From positions 1-43,851 of the forward strand of contig CATXUX010000031.1 in the NCBI GenBank assembly GCA_958402795.1: 43,851 nucleotides of DNA, read 5' to 3'. Shown here piece by piece: positions 25,343-33,780 of this stretch. The position numbers were made by a program, and so were the translations under genes. Origin of the DNA: an uncultured Lachnospiraceae bacterium (GTDB lineage Bacteria; Bacillota; Clostridia; Lachnospirales; Lachnospiraceae). Below the pieces are notes generated by a model. It was not told the origin of the DNA. It ran no database searches and saw only the letters and a list, made by a program, of their open reading frames with translations. How positions within the stretch are numbered: position 1 is the stretch's first letter; every line of letters starts with the position of its first letter.

Positions 25343-26188
25343 TTATTTCTGCTCGTCTACAGGCGGACGCATTTTAGCATAAGCCTTTAGCTTTAAAAAT
25401 GAATTTCTATAGTAGCGTTTATTTTTATTAAGCGCTGCAATTTCCGCCATTTCCGCATCGCTCAGGCTGAAATCAAACAGTTCAAAATTGGCACGGATAT
25501 GATCCGTATTCTTTGATCCCGGAATCACCACATTACCATCCTGAATGTGCCAGCGCAGGATGATCTGCGCATTACTTTTTCCATACTTTGCAGCCAGTTT
25601 CGTGAATACCGGCTCTTCAAGCAGCGCTTTATCGCCATGCCCCAAAGGATACCATGCCTGAATAGCCATTTCTTTTTTTGCAAGAAACGCTTTCAGCTCC
25701 TGCTCCTGTGAATAGGGATGCACTTCAGTCTGTAAGATAGTCGGCTTCACTTCACAGATATCCATAATCTCCTGGATCTGATCCGGTGTGAAGTTAGACA
25801 AACCGATAGCTCTGACCTTGCCTTCTTGATAGGCCTTTTCCATCAGTTTGTACCCTGCCACATAGTTACCTGCAGGCTGGTGAATCAGCAGAAGATCAAT
25901 ATACTCCGTACCCAGCCGTTCCAGCGTCTTTTCCACCGCATCCGCCTGTTCATAAAAAGACGGCCACAGCTTGGTTTCCAGAAAAATCTCTTTGCGGTCA
26001 ACGCCGGACTTTTTCATCGCACGGCCCACTGCTTTTTCATTTACATATGCATTGGCGGTGTCAATCAGACGATAACCGGACTGCAGAGCGCTGGTTACAG
26101 ACAACTCCGCTTCATCCGGGTTCAGTTGGAAGGTTCCGATACCGACCCTCGGAACTTTTACTCCATTATTTAATGTTACATATTCCAT
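25343..26188 (-). CDS. Aldo/keto reductase (AKR5-like)
   Basis: A 281-residue aldo/keto reductase. The tetrad is D43, Y48, K73 and H103 (LIDTANAYVNEKAVG, LETKLWPSFYE, DLLLIHQPAGN). The cofactor-binding end VIPGSKNTDHIRANFELF is intact. It has its own upstream promoter (26240-26268) and a likely terminator downstream, so it is probably a single-gene unit. TGAGG lies eight bases before the ATG. The paralogue at 24321-25208 shares the first ten residues except one. The substrate is unknown. Confidence 0.93.
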   Translation of the reverse strand: MEYVTLNNGVKVPRVGIGTFQLNPDEAELSVTSALQSGYRLIDTANAYVNEKAVGRAMKKSGVDRKEIFLETKLWPSFYEQADAVEKTLERLGTEYIDLLLIHQPAGNYVAGYKLMEKAYQEGKVRAIGLSNFTPDQIQEIMDICEVKPTILQTEVHPYSQEQELKAFLAKKEMAIQAWYPLGHGDKALLEEPVFTKLAAKYGKSNAQIILRWHIQDGNVVIPGSKNTDHIRANFELFDFSLSDAEMAEIAALNKNKRYYRNSFLKLKAYAKMRPPVDEQK

Positions 26189-26239
26189 AATGATTCCTCA
26201 CCCCTTTTTTCCTTTCTTATCTTTCTGGATTATGCATTC

Positions 26240-26295
26240 ATTATAACGCCGGGGGACTGTCAGCAGAAGTTTCTTCTGGTTCACGAGTTTGAACC
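26240..26295 (-). promoter_or_regulatory. Promoter of the aldo/keto reductase at 25343, with dyad
   Basis: Minus strand: -35 TTCTGC (26268-26263), 17 bases, -10 TATAAT (26245-26240). Just upstream GGTTC (26278-26282) and GAACC (26291-26295) form a dyad with an 8-base spacer. The nonamer AGCAGAAGT (plus strand, 26262-26270) around the -35 recurs in the promoter at 31175-31183 with the same spacing. Confidence 0.55.
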
Positions 26296-26308
26296 TCTAG
26301 GTTATAAC

Positions 26309-27031
26309 TCAGTCATTCAGCTTGACGTCCTTTGCCAGATAGCGCAGATAGAGACCGCCGCCATCCAGCGGCTGCACGGATTTCAGGTCAAATTCCACCG
26401 GCTGTACGGCCTTCTGCACCGGGAACTGTGCAAAAATCGAAGCCGTACCGCTGCTTCCATCTGTCACCGGAGAAAGCACCAGACTCAGCTCATCCACCAT
26501 GCCGGCCTGTAAAAATGTCCAATCTGCCGCGCCTCCTCCACAGATCAGTAACTTTTCTATGTGAAACAGCCGATGCAGCTTCTCCATGGCAAGCCGGCAG
26601 TCCAGTTCTTTTTTTCCCGCAAGAATGTAGGATACGCTCCGTTCCCGCAGATACGCGCAGTAGGACAGCGGCGCCGCTTCTGTCAGAATTTCAATGATAT
26701 GGGCCTCGGCACGCCCTTTATTTGCAAATCTTCCGGACTCCCAGCCAAGTTCTCCTTTGGCATCCAGAGCCACAAAATACGGTTTCGTTTCATCCCCGGC
26801 AACGAAATCACCCTCCGGCACGGCAGCGTTTTCGGAAATCATCGGTTCCCGGAAGTTTAGAAATTCTTTTACCGTCGTCGTTCCATACAGCCATGCGTCG
26901 GCATTCATCTCCCGGCGGAGATTGCCATACACGCCGCTCAGATCTCGTGTTGTCTCCGTCGCCATAAAAGGCCCGTTGATCTTCCCGTCCAGGGAACTTA
27001 AAATGTGACAAATCACATAAGGTCGTTTCAT
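26309..27031 (-). CDS. RibD C-terminal/dihydrofolate reductase-like NADPH reductase
   Basis: A 240-residue protein of the RibD C-terminal domain family (MKRPYVICHILSSLDGKING, then DAWLYGTTTVKEFL and LLICGGGAADWTFLQAGMVD). The SLDGKI start and the GGG loop that contacts NADPH are conserved. No deaminase domain is attached, so it is a stand-alone reductase rather than a full riboflavin enzyme. The substrate is unknown. It is the last gene of the hydrolase-MATE-esterase-flavoprotein operon and starts 15 bases after the flavoprotein gene. A broken copy of a related gene lies at 4445-4713. Confidence 0.9.
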   Translation of the reverse strand: MKRPYVICHILSSLDGKINGPFMATETTRDLSGVYGNLRREMNADAWLYGTTTVKEFLNFREPMISENAAVPEGDFVAGDETKPYFVALDAKGELGWESGRFANKGRAEAHIIEILTEAAPLSYCAYLRERSVSYILAGKKELDCRLAMEKLHRLFHIEKLLICGGGAADWTFLQAGMVDELSLVLSPVTDGSSGTASIFAQFPVQKAVQPVEFDLKSVQPLDGGGLYLRYLAKDVKLND

Positions 27032-27046
27032 TTGTAATACCCCTTT

Positions 27047-27607
27047 CTACACTTCTACCGCCCAGCGGGCAGTTTCTCTTGCCCGTTCCAGATAGTCCGG
27101 GCGGTCGTGACAGGTTGAATCAGAAATACACTGGGTAAATACCTCCGTCCGATATTCTGAAATGGCACGGCTCACACTGGGCAGAGTTAAAATATTACGT
27201 ACATGGCGCTTCATTTCCTCCGGTTCTGAGCCGGTGCAGGTCAGAAAAATACCGACCCGCTTTTTCGGCCCGACCTGATACGTCTTGCAGGCAAAAGTGC
27301 AGCACAGCCGATTGATCACCGTCATCATCTGTGCCGCCATGCAGTTGTAATAAATCGGAGCCTCTGCGATGATGGCGTCTGCCTCATGGGCCAGCCGCAG
27401 GATGTTCATAAAATCATCCTTCTGGACGCAGACTCCGGTTTGGGCGCAACCATAACAGGCGCGGCAAAATCCGATCCGCTTTTCTCTGATATGGACCAGA
27501 TGAATCTCTGCCCCATGTTCTTTTGCTTCTTCCATAGCTGCGCCAATCAAGGTATCTCCGTTTCCGCCTGCTGTCGGCGTTGTCGTTAAAAACAATATCT
27601 TCTTCAT
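27047..27607 (-). CDS. NADPH-dependent FMN reductase/iron-sulfur flavoprotein-like
   Basis: A 186-residue flavodoxin-fold protein. The N-terminal FMN phosphate loop (LFLTTTPTAGGNGDTLIGAA) is followed by C48, C51, C54 and C60, a CX2CX2CX5C pattern like the compact [4Fe-4S] site of methanogen Isf proteins. Then come FMN-contact segments (AIIAEAPIYYNCMAAQM). It probably moves electrons between NAD(P)H, FMN and a cluster. The ATG at 27607 has AAAGGA nine bases upstream; a longer open frame overlaps the esterase gene and is not favoured. It lies 58 bases after the esterase and 15 before the RibD-like gene. Confidence 0.88.
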   Translation of the reverse strand: MKKILFLTTTPTAGGNGDTLIGAAMEEAKEHGAEIHLVHIREKRIGFCRACYGCAQTGVCVQKDDFMNILRLAHEADAIIAEAPIYYNCMAAQMMTVINRLCCTFACKTYQVGPKKRVGIFLTCTGSEPEEMKRHVRNILTLPSVSRAISEYRTEVFTQCISDSTCHDRPDYLERARETARWAVEV

Positions 27608-27665
27608 CTCATCGTATCCTTTCTGCACTTTCCCATCAGATTTTCCCGGAAAGTGCTTTTGCTTT

Positions 27666-28715
27666 TTATGCCTGCCAGATCCAGCACAGGCCATTGTAGA
27701 AATATTCTATCGCATACTCGCCGCTGTGGGTACCGCCCTCCTGCTCCAGAAAATATAGGTTGCCATCCTGTTCATTATCCGCATACCGGAAGGTGCCGTC
27801 CTCCACCGCCGCCATCGCCTCAATCTGATATTTGAAAGACGAATAGGCAAAGTCATCCGTACCGGACGCTGCAAAGATAAAGAAATCGTTCCATGTATGC
27901 CCTGAATCCGTTACCATGGACGCCATGTACTCCCCGTCAGAGGTAAGGTTCCCGCTGGACGGCATAAAGTAGCGGAAGTAGTCCAGACAATACTGAAAGG
28001 TTCTCCAGGTCGCCACAGAACCCATGGAAAATCCGGCAAAGGCACGGTGATCTCTCGAAGCCTGAAGACCTTCCTCAGTGGTATCCTCCGCGTAGGTGCT
28101 GTAAGTACCTTCTACTGCTGGAATCAGATCATTCACCAGTTCCCTGTGATAATTCTCCGTCAAACGGATCGCAAGACTGTAATCGCCGCTGTCATCCGGA
28201 CTGGTATTATTGTAGGTAGGGCATACCACAATCATCGGCTGAATCCTGCCGTCTGCGATCCCGTTGTCCAGGACATTCTTAAATTCAGAAGGACTGTCCG
28301 GCGTACCGAGATACGTGGTCTCATCACTCCAACCCCCATGCATCAGATAGAATACATTATATTTTTCTTCCTCTGAATAGCCATAGGGCAGGTAGACAAT
28401 CGCCCTTTTATGCAACACCTGGCTATGCTCCTCATACGTCATCGATTCATACGTATCGTATTCCAGCTCCACCAGGGTGCCCGGTGATTCCGATTTTTCA
28501 AAATAATCTGTCGGTATTTGTTCCAGCTCTTTTGGAAGCACTGCTTTTGTCACGGTTTCCTCCTTCCTTTCTTCTGCCTCATCTGTACCGGCAGCCGTAT
28601 CTTCTGCTCTGGTTTCCGGCGTTTCCGCGGTACTATTTCCGTCGGAAACCCTACTGCATCCGGCCAATACCAGCGCAAGCATCAGTACCGCTGCCAGCCA
28701 TCCACGTTGTTTCAT
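27666..28715 (-). CDS. Lipoprotein esterase, CE1/esterase D-like alpha/beta hydrolase
   Basis: A 349-residue lipoprotein. The signal MKQRGWLAAVLMLALVLAGC has lipobox VLAGC (Cys20), followed by a Thr/Glu-rich linker to about 58. The alpha/beta hydrolase domain shows the oxyanion segment VFYLMHGGWSD, the nucleophile S230 in GFSMGS and a C-terminal His in GGTHSGEYA. This resembles acetylxylan/feruloyl esterases of family CE1. It would cleave ester side chains at the cell surface. The ATG at 28715 has GGAGG nine bases upstream. It follows the MATE gene by 20 bases. Confidence 0.9.
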   Translation of the reverse strand: MKQRGWLAAVLMLALVLAGCSRVSDGNSTAETPETRAEDTAAGTDEAEERKEETVTKAVLPKELEQIPTDYFEKSESPGTLVELEYDTYESMTYEEHSQVLHKRAIVYLPYGYSEEEKYNVFYLMHGGWSDETTYLGTPDSPSEFKNVLDNGIADGRIQPMIVVCPTYNNTSPDDSGDYSLAIRLTENYHRELVNDLIPAVEGTYSTYAEDTTEEGLQASRDHRAFAGFSMGSVATWRTFQYCLDYFRYFMPSSGNLTSDGEYMASMVTDSGHTWNDFFIFAASGTDDFAYSSFKYQIEAMAAVEDGTFRYADNEQDGNLYFLEQEGGTHSGEYAIEYFYNGLCWIWQA

Positions 28716-28735
28716 ACCTCCATTCCTCCTTTTTC

Positions 28736-30127
28736 TCACCGCAAAGTCTGCGTTTCCTGACTCTTTGCAAACAGCTTTCCCCTCTGCCCCAAATAGTAAA
28801 GGATCATCATGGTACCGGTCAGCACCCATGAAATCGGGTATACGATAATCAACGCCGGGAAGCTATTCCACAGAGGAAAAATCACATAAACCCAGAACAC
28901 ACGAAAAACAACCGTTCCAAGCAAGGTGAAAACCGCAGGCAGTGTTGACCGTCCCATCCCCCGTAAGGCGGAACCTACAATTTCATAGGTACTGGTCAGA
29001 AACAAAAACGGCATGGCATATAGAAATCTTGCCATTGCGTACTCGATTTCCGCAGGGTCAACGGTAAATATCCGGATAACTGTACTACGGGCAAGAATAA
29101 ATACAGAGCTGACCAGAAAAGTACCGATCATCCCGCCGACCATACAGAGGCGCAGAATCTTCCTGCAGCGCTCATACTGCCTCGCGCCATAATTCTGCCC
29201 GATAAATGTAACAACCGTCTGTGAAAAAGCGCTGACAATAAAATAACCAATATATTCAAAGTTCAGCGCCGCTGTCATTCCCGCCACGGCACTGGAGCCA
29301 AAGCTGTTGATTGCCGTCTGGATACAGATATTGGATATGGAAAAAACAGCGGATTGAAGCGCGGCAGGCGCCCCGATCTGAACAATTCTTTTCAGCGCAG
29401 CGCCCTGGATCTTCAATCTGTCCCAATGCAGCCGAATCATTTCATCTTCATGGCATAAAATGCACAGCACAATCGAGGCGCTGAACGCATTGGATATGAC
29501 CGTTGCAATGGCCACCCCCGCAACGCCAAGATGGAACACAATCACCAGAAACAGATTCAGGCAGATATTCAATACTCCGGACGCAATCAAGCAGTACAAG
29601 GGTCGCCGAGTATCCCCAATGCTGCGCAGGATGGCAGCGCCGAAGTTATATGGGATGATAAAAATCATTCCAACACAGTAGATCCGCAAATAAACCAGCG
29701 CACGCTCCAATACATCCTCTGGTGTATCCACAAGCACCAGCAGGAAGCGGGACAGCGCAAGTCCCACCACCATCATCACCAGTCCGCAGATCAGGGAAAA
29801 CAGTATGGAAGTGTGGACAACCGTTCCCACCTCTTTCGTCTGTTTCTGTCCGATATACTGTGCAATGACCACATTGGTTCCCACAGAAAGTCCCACAAAC
29901 AAATTGACAAACAGACCGACCAGGACGGAATTGCTCCCGACTGCTGCCAGCGCGCCGCTCTCTGCAAAACGCCCCACAACCGCAACATCCGCAGAATTAA
30001 ACAGCTGTTGTAAGATGCTGCTGGCCGCAATGGGCAGCGCAAAGAGAATGATTTTCTTCAGCAGGGGGCCGTGAAGCATATCTAACGCTTTTCCACTGCC
30101 CAGATCCGGCTCTTTTTCTTCCTTCAT
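28736..30127 (-). CDS. MATE-family efflux transporter
   Basis: A 463-residue MATE transporter (LKKIILFALPIAASSILQQL, NSADVAVVGRFAESGALAAV, then IAQYIGQKQTKEVG). Twelve helices are expected. Sequence type is closer to the common clostridial MATE/Vmr group than to the two other MATE proteins here. The ATG at 30127 is two bases after the stop of the upstream hydrolase and seven bases from GGAGG, so the two genes are translationally coupled. Its position between a membrane hydrolase and a surface esterase suggests export or detoxification of a product of ester cleavage; that is an inference. Confidence 0.92.
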   Translation of the reverse strand: MKEEKEPDLGSGKALDMLHGPLLKKIILFALPIAASSILQQLFNSADVAVVGRFAESGALAAVGSNSVLVGLFVNLFVGLSVGTNVVIAQYIGQKQTKEVGTVVHTSILFSLICGLVMMVVGLALSRFLLVLVDTPEDVLERALVYLRIYCVGMIFIIPYNFGAAILRSIGDTRRPLYCLIASGVLNICLNLFLVIVFHLGVAGVAIATVISNAFSASIVLCILCHEDEMIRLHWDRLKIQGAALKRIVQIGAPAALQSAVFSISNICIQTAINSFGSSAVAGMTAALNFEYIGYFIVSAFSQTVVTFIGQNYGARQYERCRKILRLCMVGGMIGTFLVSSVFILARSTVIRIFTVDPAEIEYAMARFLYAMPFLFLTSTYEIVGSALRGMGRSTLPAVFTLLGTVVFRVFWVYVIFPLWNSFPALIIVYPISWVLTGTMMILYYLGQRGKLFAKSQETQTLR

Positions 30128-30129
30128 CG

Positions 30130-31110
30130 TCATTCCTCCCATATAAACTTATCTTGGGAAAACAGCCATCCCATGATTTCCTCATCGTAAGCGAACAGGC
30201 CACCACCCCCATGTTCATTGGACATCCCACGCTCTGTAAAATACGAATGTTCCTTGATATCCAATACGAGCAGTTCGTCAATCTCCGCTTCTGTCAATCC
30301 CTGCTGCTCATACAGAGCATAAAGGGTATCATAAGCCTCCTGAGTTGGTTCCGGGCCATAATATTCATCGCCCTGCCCGATGGCGAAATAGACCGGCAGC
30401 CTCTGCGCTGCGACTGGTTCATAATCCCCATCCCACTGGGAACTAACCTGCAGATAGGCAGTGAACAGGTCTGGTCTTTTTCCCATTACCTGGGACATGG
30501 TCTCCCCGCCGCCGGAAAACCCGTTGCCATACACCTTCGTCCGGTCAATGCTGTACGCATCCAGAAAATATTCCACAAGCGCAATCGTCTGATTGGCAGA
30601 AGTTTCGCCCCAGTCACTAAGCTGCGGAGCGACAATAATCATCTTCTCATTGTATTTCAGCGCTTCAAAACCAAATTCCTCGGATTGTAGGTTTGCTGCA
30701 ACTCCCTGAAAATACAGTCCCTCATAACCGGGCAGCGTAAAGTACAGGGCATAGGGTTCGCTGCCGTCATAGCTTTCGGGAATGTAGACATTGTAATGAA
30801 TATCACTCTCACTGACAGAATGAAACACGTTGTCGATGACAAAGCCACGGTATTCTTCTGTTCCTTCTGTGACGGAGCCAAGGGAGCTTTCTGTCCGGGT
30901 GATGTTCGTTGTCTTTTCCGGTTCCGTCTGCTCACCGCCTGCCTCATCGCACCCATCTGTTTGCTCCAGAGAACGGGTTCCATCCTCCCCGGTCATGATC
31001 TCGCTGCTGCCATCGGTAATCCGGCTGCCAAGGAACAGATACCAACACCCGATCCCCAGAAAAGCAACAAGTATAACTCCAGCAATTATCATCTTTTTTC
31101 TTTTCTTCAT
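30130..31110 (-). CDS. Membrane-anchored alpha/beta hydrolase (depolymerase/esterase-like)
   Basis: A 326-residue protein with an N-terminal helix (about 7-27) that lacks a good lipobox (the only Cys, in GIGC, has Gly at -3), so it is probably a signal anchor. A Glu/Thr-rich linker follows. The catalytic domain has the oxyanion region YALYFTLPGYEGLYF, the nucleophile S199 in GNGFSGGGE and a likely His in SNEHGGGG. It resembles poly(3-hydroxybutyrate) depolymerase/LpqC-type esterases. It acts outside the membrane. It is the first gene of a five-gene operon with a promoter at 31153-31181. Confidence 0.88.
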   Translation of the reverse strand: MKKRKKMIIAGVILVAFLGIGCWYLFLGSRITDGSSEIMTGEDGTRSLEQTDGCDEAGGEQTEPEKTTNITRTESSLGSVTEGTEEYRGFVIDNVFHSVSESDIHYNVYIPESYDGSEPYALYFTLPGYEGLYFQGVAANLQSEEFGFEALKYNEKMIIVAPQLSDWGETSANQTIALVEYFLDAYSIDRTKVYGNGFSGGGETMSQVMGKRPDLFTAYLQVSSQWDGDYEPVAAQRLPVYFAIGQGDEYYGPEPTQEAYDTLYALYEQQGLTEAEIDELLVLDIKEHSYFTERGMSNEHGGGGLFAYDEEIMGWLFSQDKFIWEE

Positions 31111-31152
31111 GTTGATCCTTTCGTTTTTGTAGCGCTTTTACTTTCTGATTCC

Positions 31153-31267
31153 ATTTTACCGATTTTAAACTCAAAGCAGAAGTCTCCATTCGTTATGCAG
31201 TTATAAGTCAAAGGTATACGCCGCACAACTTTTCGATACTTCTGCTTTTCCCGGGTAGTGATAAAAT
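31153..31267. promoter_or_regulatory. Divergent promoter pair with inverted AGCAGAAGT boxes
   Basis: Minus strand: -35 TTCTGC (31181-31176), 17 bases, -10 TAAAAT (31158-31153), for the hydrolase operon. Plus strand: -35 TTCTGC (31240-31245), 16 bases, -10 TAAAAT (31262-31267). The -35 regions lie within a perfect 9-base inverted repeat, AGCAGAAGT (31175-31183) and ACTTCTGCT (31238-31246), 54 bases apart. Symmetry of this kind suggests one regulator acting on both directions. Confidence 0.5.
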
Positions 31268-31273
31268 AGAAAG

Positions 31274-31400
31274 AAAAACATGAGGAGTAAGAGAGCCGTG
31301 TTAGTTTTCAAAAAAGGATTGAAAGTCAGTTTGCTCTAATCATTAGCATCACATTATATAGATTGCCGCCGCATGGATAAGATCATAGCGGCGGCTTTTT
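31274..31400 (+). ncRNA. Putative orphan short transcript with its own terminator
   Basis: A plus-strand promoter (31240-31267) and a strong terminator (31365-31400) bracket about 125 bases with no real gene. The only open frame is 19 codons (31280-31339, MRSKRAVLVFKKGLKVSLL) without a clear ribosome site. It could be a small RNA, a leader peptide, or the leftover ends of a deleted divergent regulator gene. Boundaries are inferred from the promoter position. Confidence 0.35.
31365..31400 (+). terminator. Strong GC-rich rho-independent terminator
   Basis: GCCGCCGC (31365-31372) pairs perfectly with GCGGCGGC (31388-31395) and is followed by five T residues on the plus strand. It precedes the stop of the convergent flavin reductase gene (31408) by only a few bases, and the minus-strand tail is poor in T, so it mainly serves a plus-strand transcript. 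Confidence 0.8.
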
Positions 31401-31407
31401 CAATGAA

Positions 31408-31965
31408 TTATTTCAGTTTTGCTCCGTCCTGAAAGGCATTGCCCACCTTTTCACCCAGTTTCAGATAGGCATTATGTACCGGGTCGAAGGAGATGGCCTG
31501 GAGCTTGGCGGGATCGATCTTTCCGTCATCTCCCAGAATACTCTCGTCTGCGCTGACATTGACGATCTTGCCGATGATGTTTCCATCCTCGCTCACCTTC
31601 AGCAATTCGCAGTCCAAGGTCAAAGGAAACTCGTCGATGACAGGGGCATCCACAAATTCGCTCTTGCTGACATGAAGGCCCGCCTTTTTAAGCTTGTCCT
31701 TCACCTGATTGCCAGACTCCAGACCCACATAGTCAGCTTCCGTTACATGGGCAGCATCGGCAAAGCTGATGGTAAACGCTCCCTTTGCCTTAATGTTTGC
31801 GGTAGTCTTGTGTCCTTCGCTCAGGCAAAGAACAACTTTATCCGCGTCGTACAGACCTCCCCATGCAGCATTCATGGCATCCGGTGTACCGTCCTCACCA
31901 TAGGTGCCGATGATCAGCACCGGCAAAGGATAAAACCAGGGTTTTGCTCCAAAATTTTTACGCAT
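31408..31965 (-). CDS. Flavin reductase-family protein (FMN-binding split barrel)
   Basis: A 185-residue split-barrel flavin protein (MRKNFGAKPWFYPLPVLIIG, then AMNAAWGGLYDADKVVLCL, HKTTANIKAK and DYVGLESG). It is a clear paralogue of the protein at 18610-19170, sharing the KNFGAKP start and the LGEKVGNAFQDGAKLK end (LGERVGNAFKDGAQLK there). It probably binds FMN and passes electrons. AGGAGG lies nine bases before the ATG. It is the last gene of a run that starts with the hydrolase lipoprotein at 36131, and follows the aldo/keto reductase by 42 bases. Confidence 0.9.
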   Translation of the reverse strand: MRKNFGAKPWFYPLPVLIIGTYGEDGTPDAMNAAWGGLYDADKVVLCLSEGHKTTANIKAKGAFTISFADAAHVTEADYVGLESGNQVKDKLKKAGLHVSKSEFVDAPVIDEFPLTLDCELLKVSEDGNIIGKIVNVSADESILGDDGKIDPAKLQAISFDPVHNAYLKLGEKVGNAFQDGAKLK

Positions 31966-32007
31966 AATGAAATTCCTCCTATTTCGTATTTTTGCTTATG
32001 ATAGTGA

Positions 32008-33009
32008 TTATTTCTGAATCACAGGAGCGCCGCCATATACCTCAGACATGGGAATTTGCTCCAATGCAGCATCCAGCGCAGCCACCTCCGCAGCAGTCAG
32101 CTTCACATCTGCGGCTCCCAGATTCTCCGTCAGGCGCTCCGGCTTGCGGGTGCCGGGAATCGGTACAATGTAAGGCTTTTTGCACAGCATCCACGCCAGA
32201 GAAATCTGCGCAGGCGTAGCGTTCTTTTCTTCCGCCGTATGCCGCAGCAAGTCCAGAAGTTCCCGGTTGCGTTCGATATTTTCCGGCTGATACTGGGGCA
32301 TCACGCTGCGGTAATCCTCATGGCCGCCGAACACCGTATCCTTTCCGTATTTGCCGCTGAGTAAGCCGTTTGCCATAGGCGAGAACGCCACATAGCCAAT
32401 CCCCAGTTCTTCCAGTACCGGGAACAGAGTTTCATACCACCGGGCCATCATGGAGTAACGGTTCTGAATGGCGGTTACCGGGCAGACGGCATGGGCGCGG
32501 CGGATGGTTTCCTCCGTTGCTTCCGACAGTCCCCAATGGGTGATTTTTCCCTCCTGGATCAGTTCTGACATCACTCCGGCTACTTCCTCAATGGGAACCT
32601 GCGGATCAAGTCGATGCTGATAATACAGGTCAATGTGATCCGTCTGCAGCCGTTTCAGGGAGCCCTCCACTGATACGCGGATGGTTTCCGGGCGGGAATC
32701 CGTCACCACAGGCAGATTGACCGCCTTGCTGCTCCAATCAAAATGAATGCCAAACTTGGTAGCGATTACCACTTGATCCCGGAAGGGTTTCAGGGCCGCA
32801 CCTACCAGCTCCTCGTTGTCATGGGGATGTTCCCTTGTTCCATAGGTCTCCGCCGTGTCAAAAAAAGTGCATCCCTGATCTACGGCCTGTGCGATCAGTT
32901 CTGTCATCTCCCGCTTGTCTGCCGGAGCGCCGTAGGCATGAGTCATACCCATACAGCCTAATCCGACAGCAGAAACTTTCAAATCTTTTCCCAAAATTCT
33001 CGTGTTCAT
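32008..33009 (-). CDS. Aldo/keto reductase (YhdN/Tas/YajO-like)
   Basis: A 333-residue aldo/keto reductase of the longer bacterial type (MNTRILGKDLKVSAVGLGCM, GMTHAYG). The tetrad is D51, Y56, K85 and H132 (FFDTAETYGTR, VIATKFGIHF, YYQHRLDP). The NADPH-binding end IVPIPGTRKPERLTENLGA is intact. It is only distantly related to the gene at 1924-2928. GAGAGGAAG precedes the ATG. It sits between the flavodoxin lipoprotein (88-base gap) and the flavin reductase (42-base gap), likely in one transcript. Confidence 0.93.
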   Translation of the reverse strand: MNTRILGKDLKVSAVGLGCMGMTHAYGAPADKREMTELIAQAVDQGCTFFDTAETYGTREHPHDNEELVGAALKPFRDQVVIATKFGIHFDWSSKAVNLPVVTDSRPETIRVSVEGSLKRLQTDHIDLYYQHRLDPQVPIEEVAGVMSELIQEGKITHWGLSEATEETIRRAHAVCPVTAIQNRYSMMARWYETLFPVLEELGIGYVAFSPMANGLLSGKYGKDTVFGGHEDYRSVMPQYQPENIERNRELLDLLRHTAEEKNATPAQISLAWMLCKKPYIVPIPGTRKPERLTENLGAADVKLTAAEVAALDAALEQIPMSEVYGGAPVIQK

Positions 33010-33097
33010 AAAATTCTTCCTCTCTTTTTTTCTGTTCCATTCAACGAAGGCACTCCTTCACAAGTTCCGTAACCTCATCTGCAGAAAGCAGTGTGGA

Positions 33098-33763
33098 TTA
33101 TAGTTCCAAATCTTCCAGCCAGGTCTGGACATCCTCTTCTGAAACGCCGGACGAGAACCGAATCCCTTCCAGCCACTCTCCGGTTCCGGCTGCTTCCGCC
33201 AAAAGTTCGCCGCTTTCTCCCAGTCCGGAAGAGGCGGAAGTACAGAAAGGAATTACCGTTTTCCCCGTAAAGTCATTGGCTTCAATGAAACCGTCTACCG
33301 GCCATGCGGCGATGCCCCACCAGATGGGATACCCTATAAACACGGTGTCATAGGATTCCCAATCCGAAACGGTAGATTCCACAAGTTCCACATCTCTTGC
33401 ATCGGGATTGTCATGCTCATACACGACCCGGCTGCTGTCATCATTGTAGTTCAGGTCTTCATCCGTATAGGGTTCTGCGGGTACCAGCTCAAATAAATTT
33501 CCGCCGGTTGCCGCTGCAATATAGTTTGCAGCTTCCTCGGTATTGCCGGTCGCAGAATAATAGACAACCAGTGTTTTTCCTTCTTTGGATTCCGTATCCC
33601 CCGAAGCTTCTTCTGTGTCTGCTTCAGGTGTTTCGGCAACAGTCCCGGTACTTTCGCTGTCAGACTGCGTGTCTGAGGTACTGTCTGTGTTGCTGTTACC
33701 ACCGCAGGCGGTCAGACCCCAAATCATGGATACGCTCAAAAATAATGCAACTAATTTTTTCAT
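33098..33763 (-). CDS. Flavodoxin-domain lipoprotein
   Basis: A 221-residue lipoprotein. The signal MKKLVALFLSVSMIWGLTAC has lipobox LTAC (Cys20) and is followed by a Ser/Thr/Asp/Glu-rich linker to about 65. The rest is a flavodoxin domain: VVYYSATGNTEEAANYIAAA is the FMN phosphate loop, FIGYPIWWGIAAWPVDGF contacts the ring, and CTSASSGLGESGE is the third loop. Anchoring a flavodoxin on the outer face of the membrane is unusual for an electron carrier usually found in the cytoplasm. It lies between an iron-type alcohol dehydrogenase and an aldo/keto reductase. Its leader contains a 52-base tandem repeat. Confidence 0.92.
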   Translation of the reverse strand: MKKLVALFLSVSMIWGLTACGGNSNTDSTSDTQSDSESTGTVAETPEADTEEASGDTESKEGKTLVVYYSATGNTEEAANYIAAATGGNLFELVPAEPYTDEDLNYNDDSSRVVYEHDNPDARDVELVESTVSDWESYDTVFIGYPIWWGIAAWPVDGFIEANDFTGKTVIPFCTSASSGLGESGELLAEAAGTGEWLEGIRFSSGVSEEDVQTWLEDLEL

Positions 33764-33780
33764 GGTAATCGTCCTTCCTT

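Noticed and set aside
31280..31339. 19-codon open frame as a gene
   Set aside because: No convincing ribosome site and no similarity; kept only as part of the orphan transcript.
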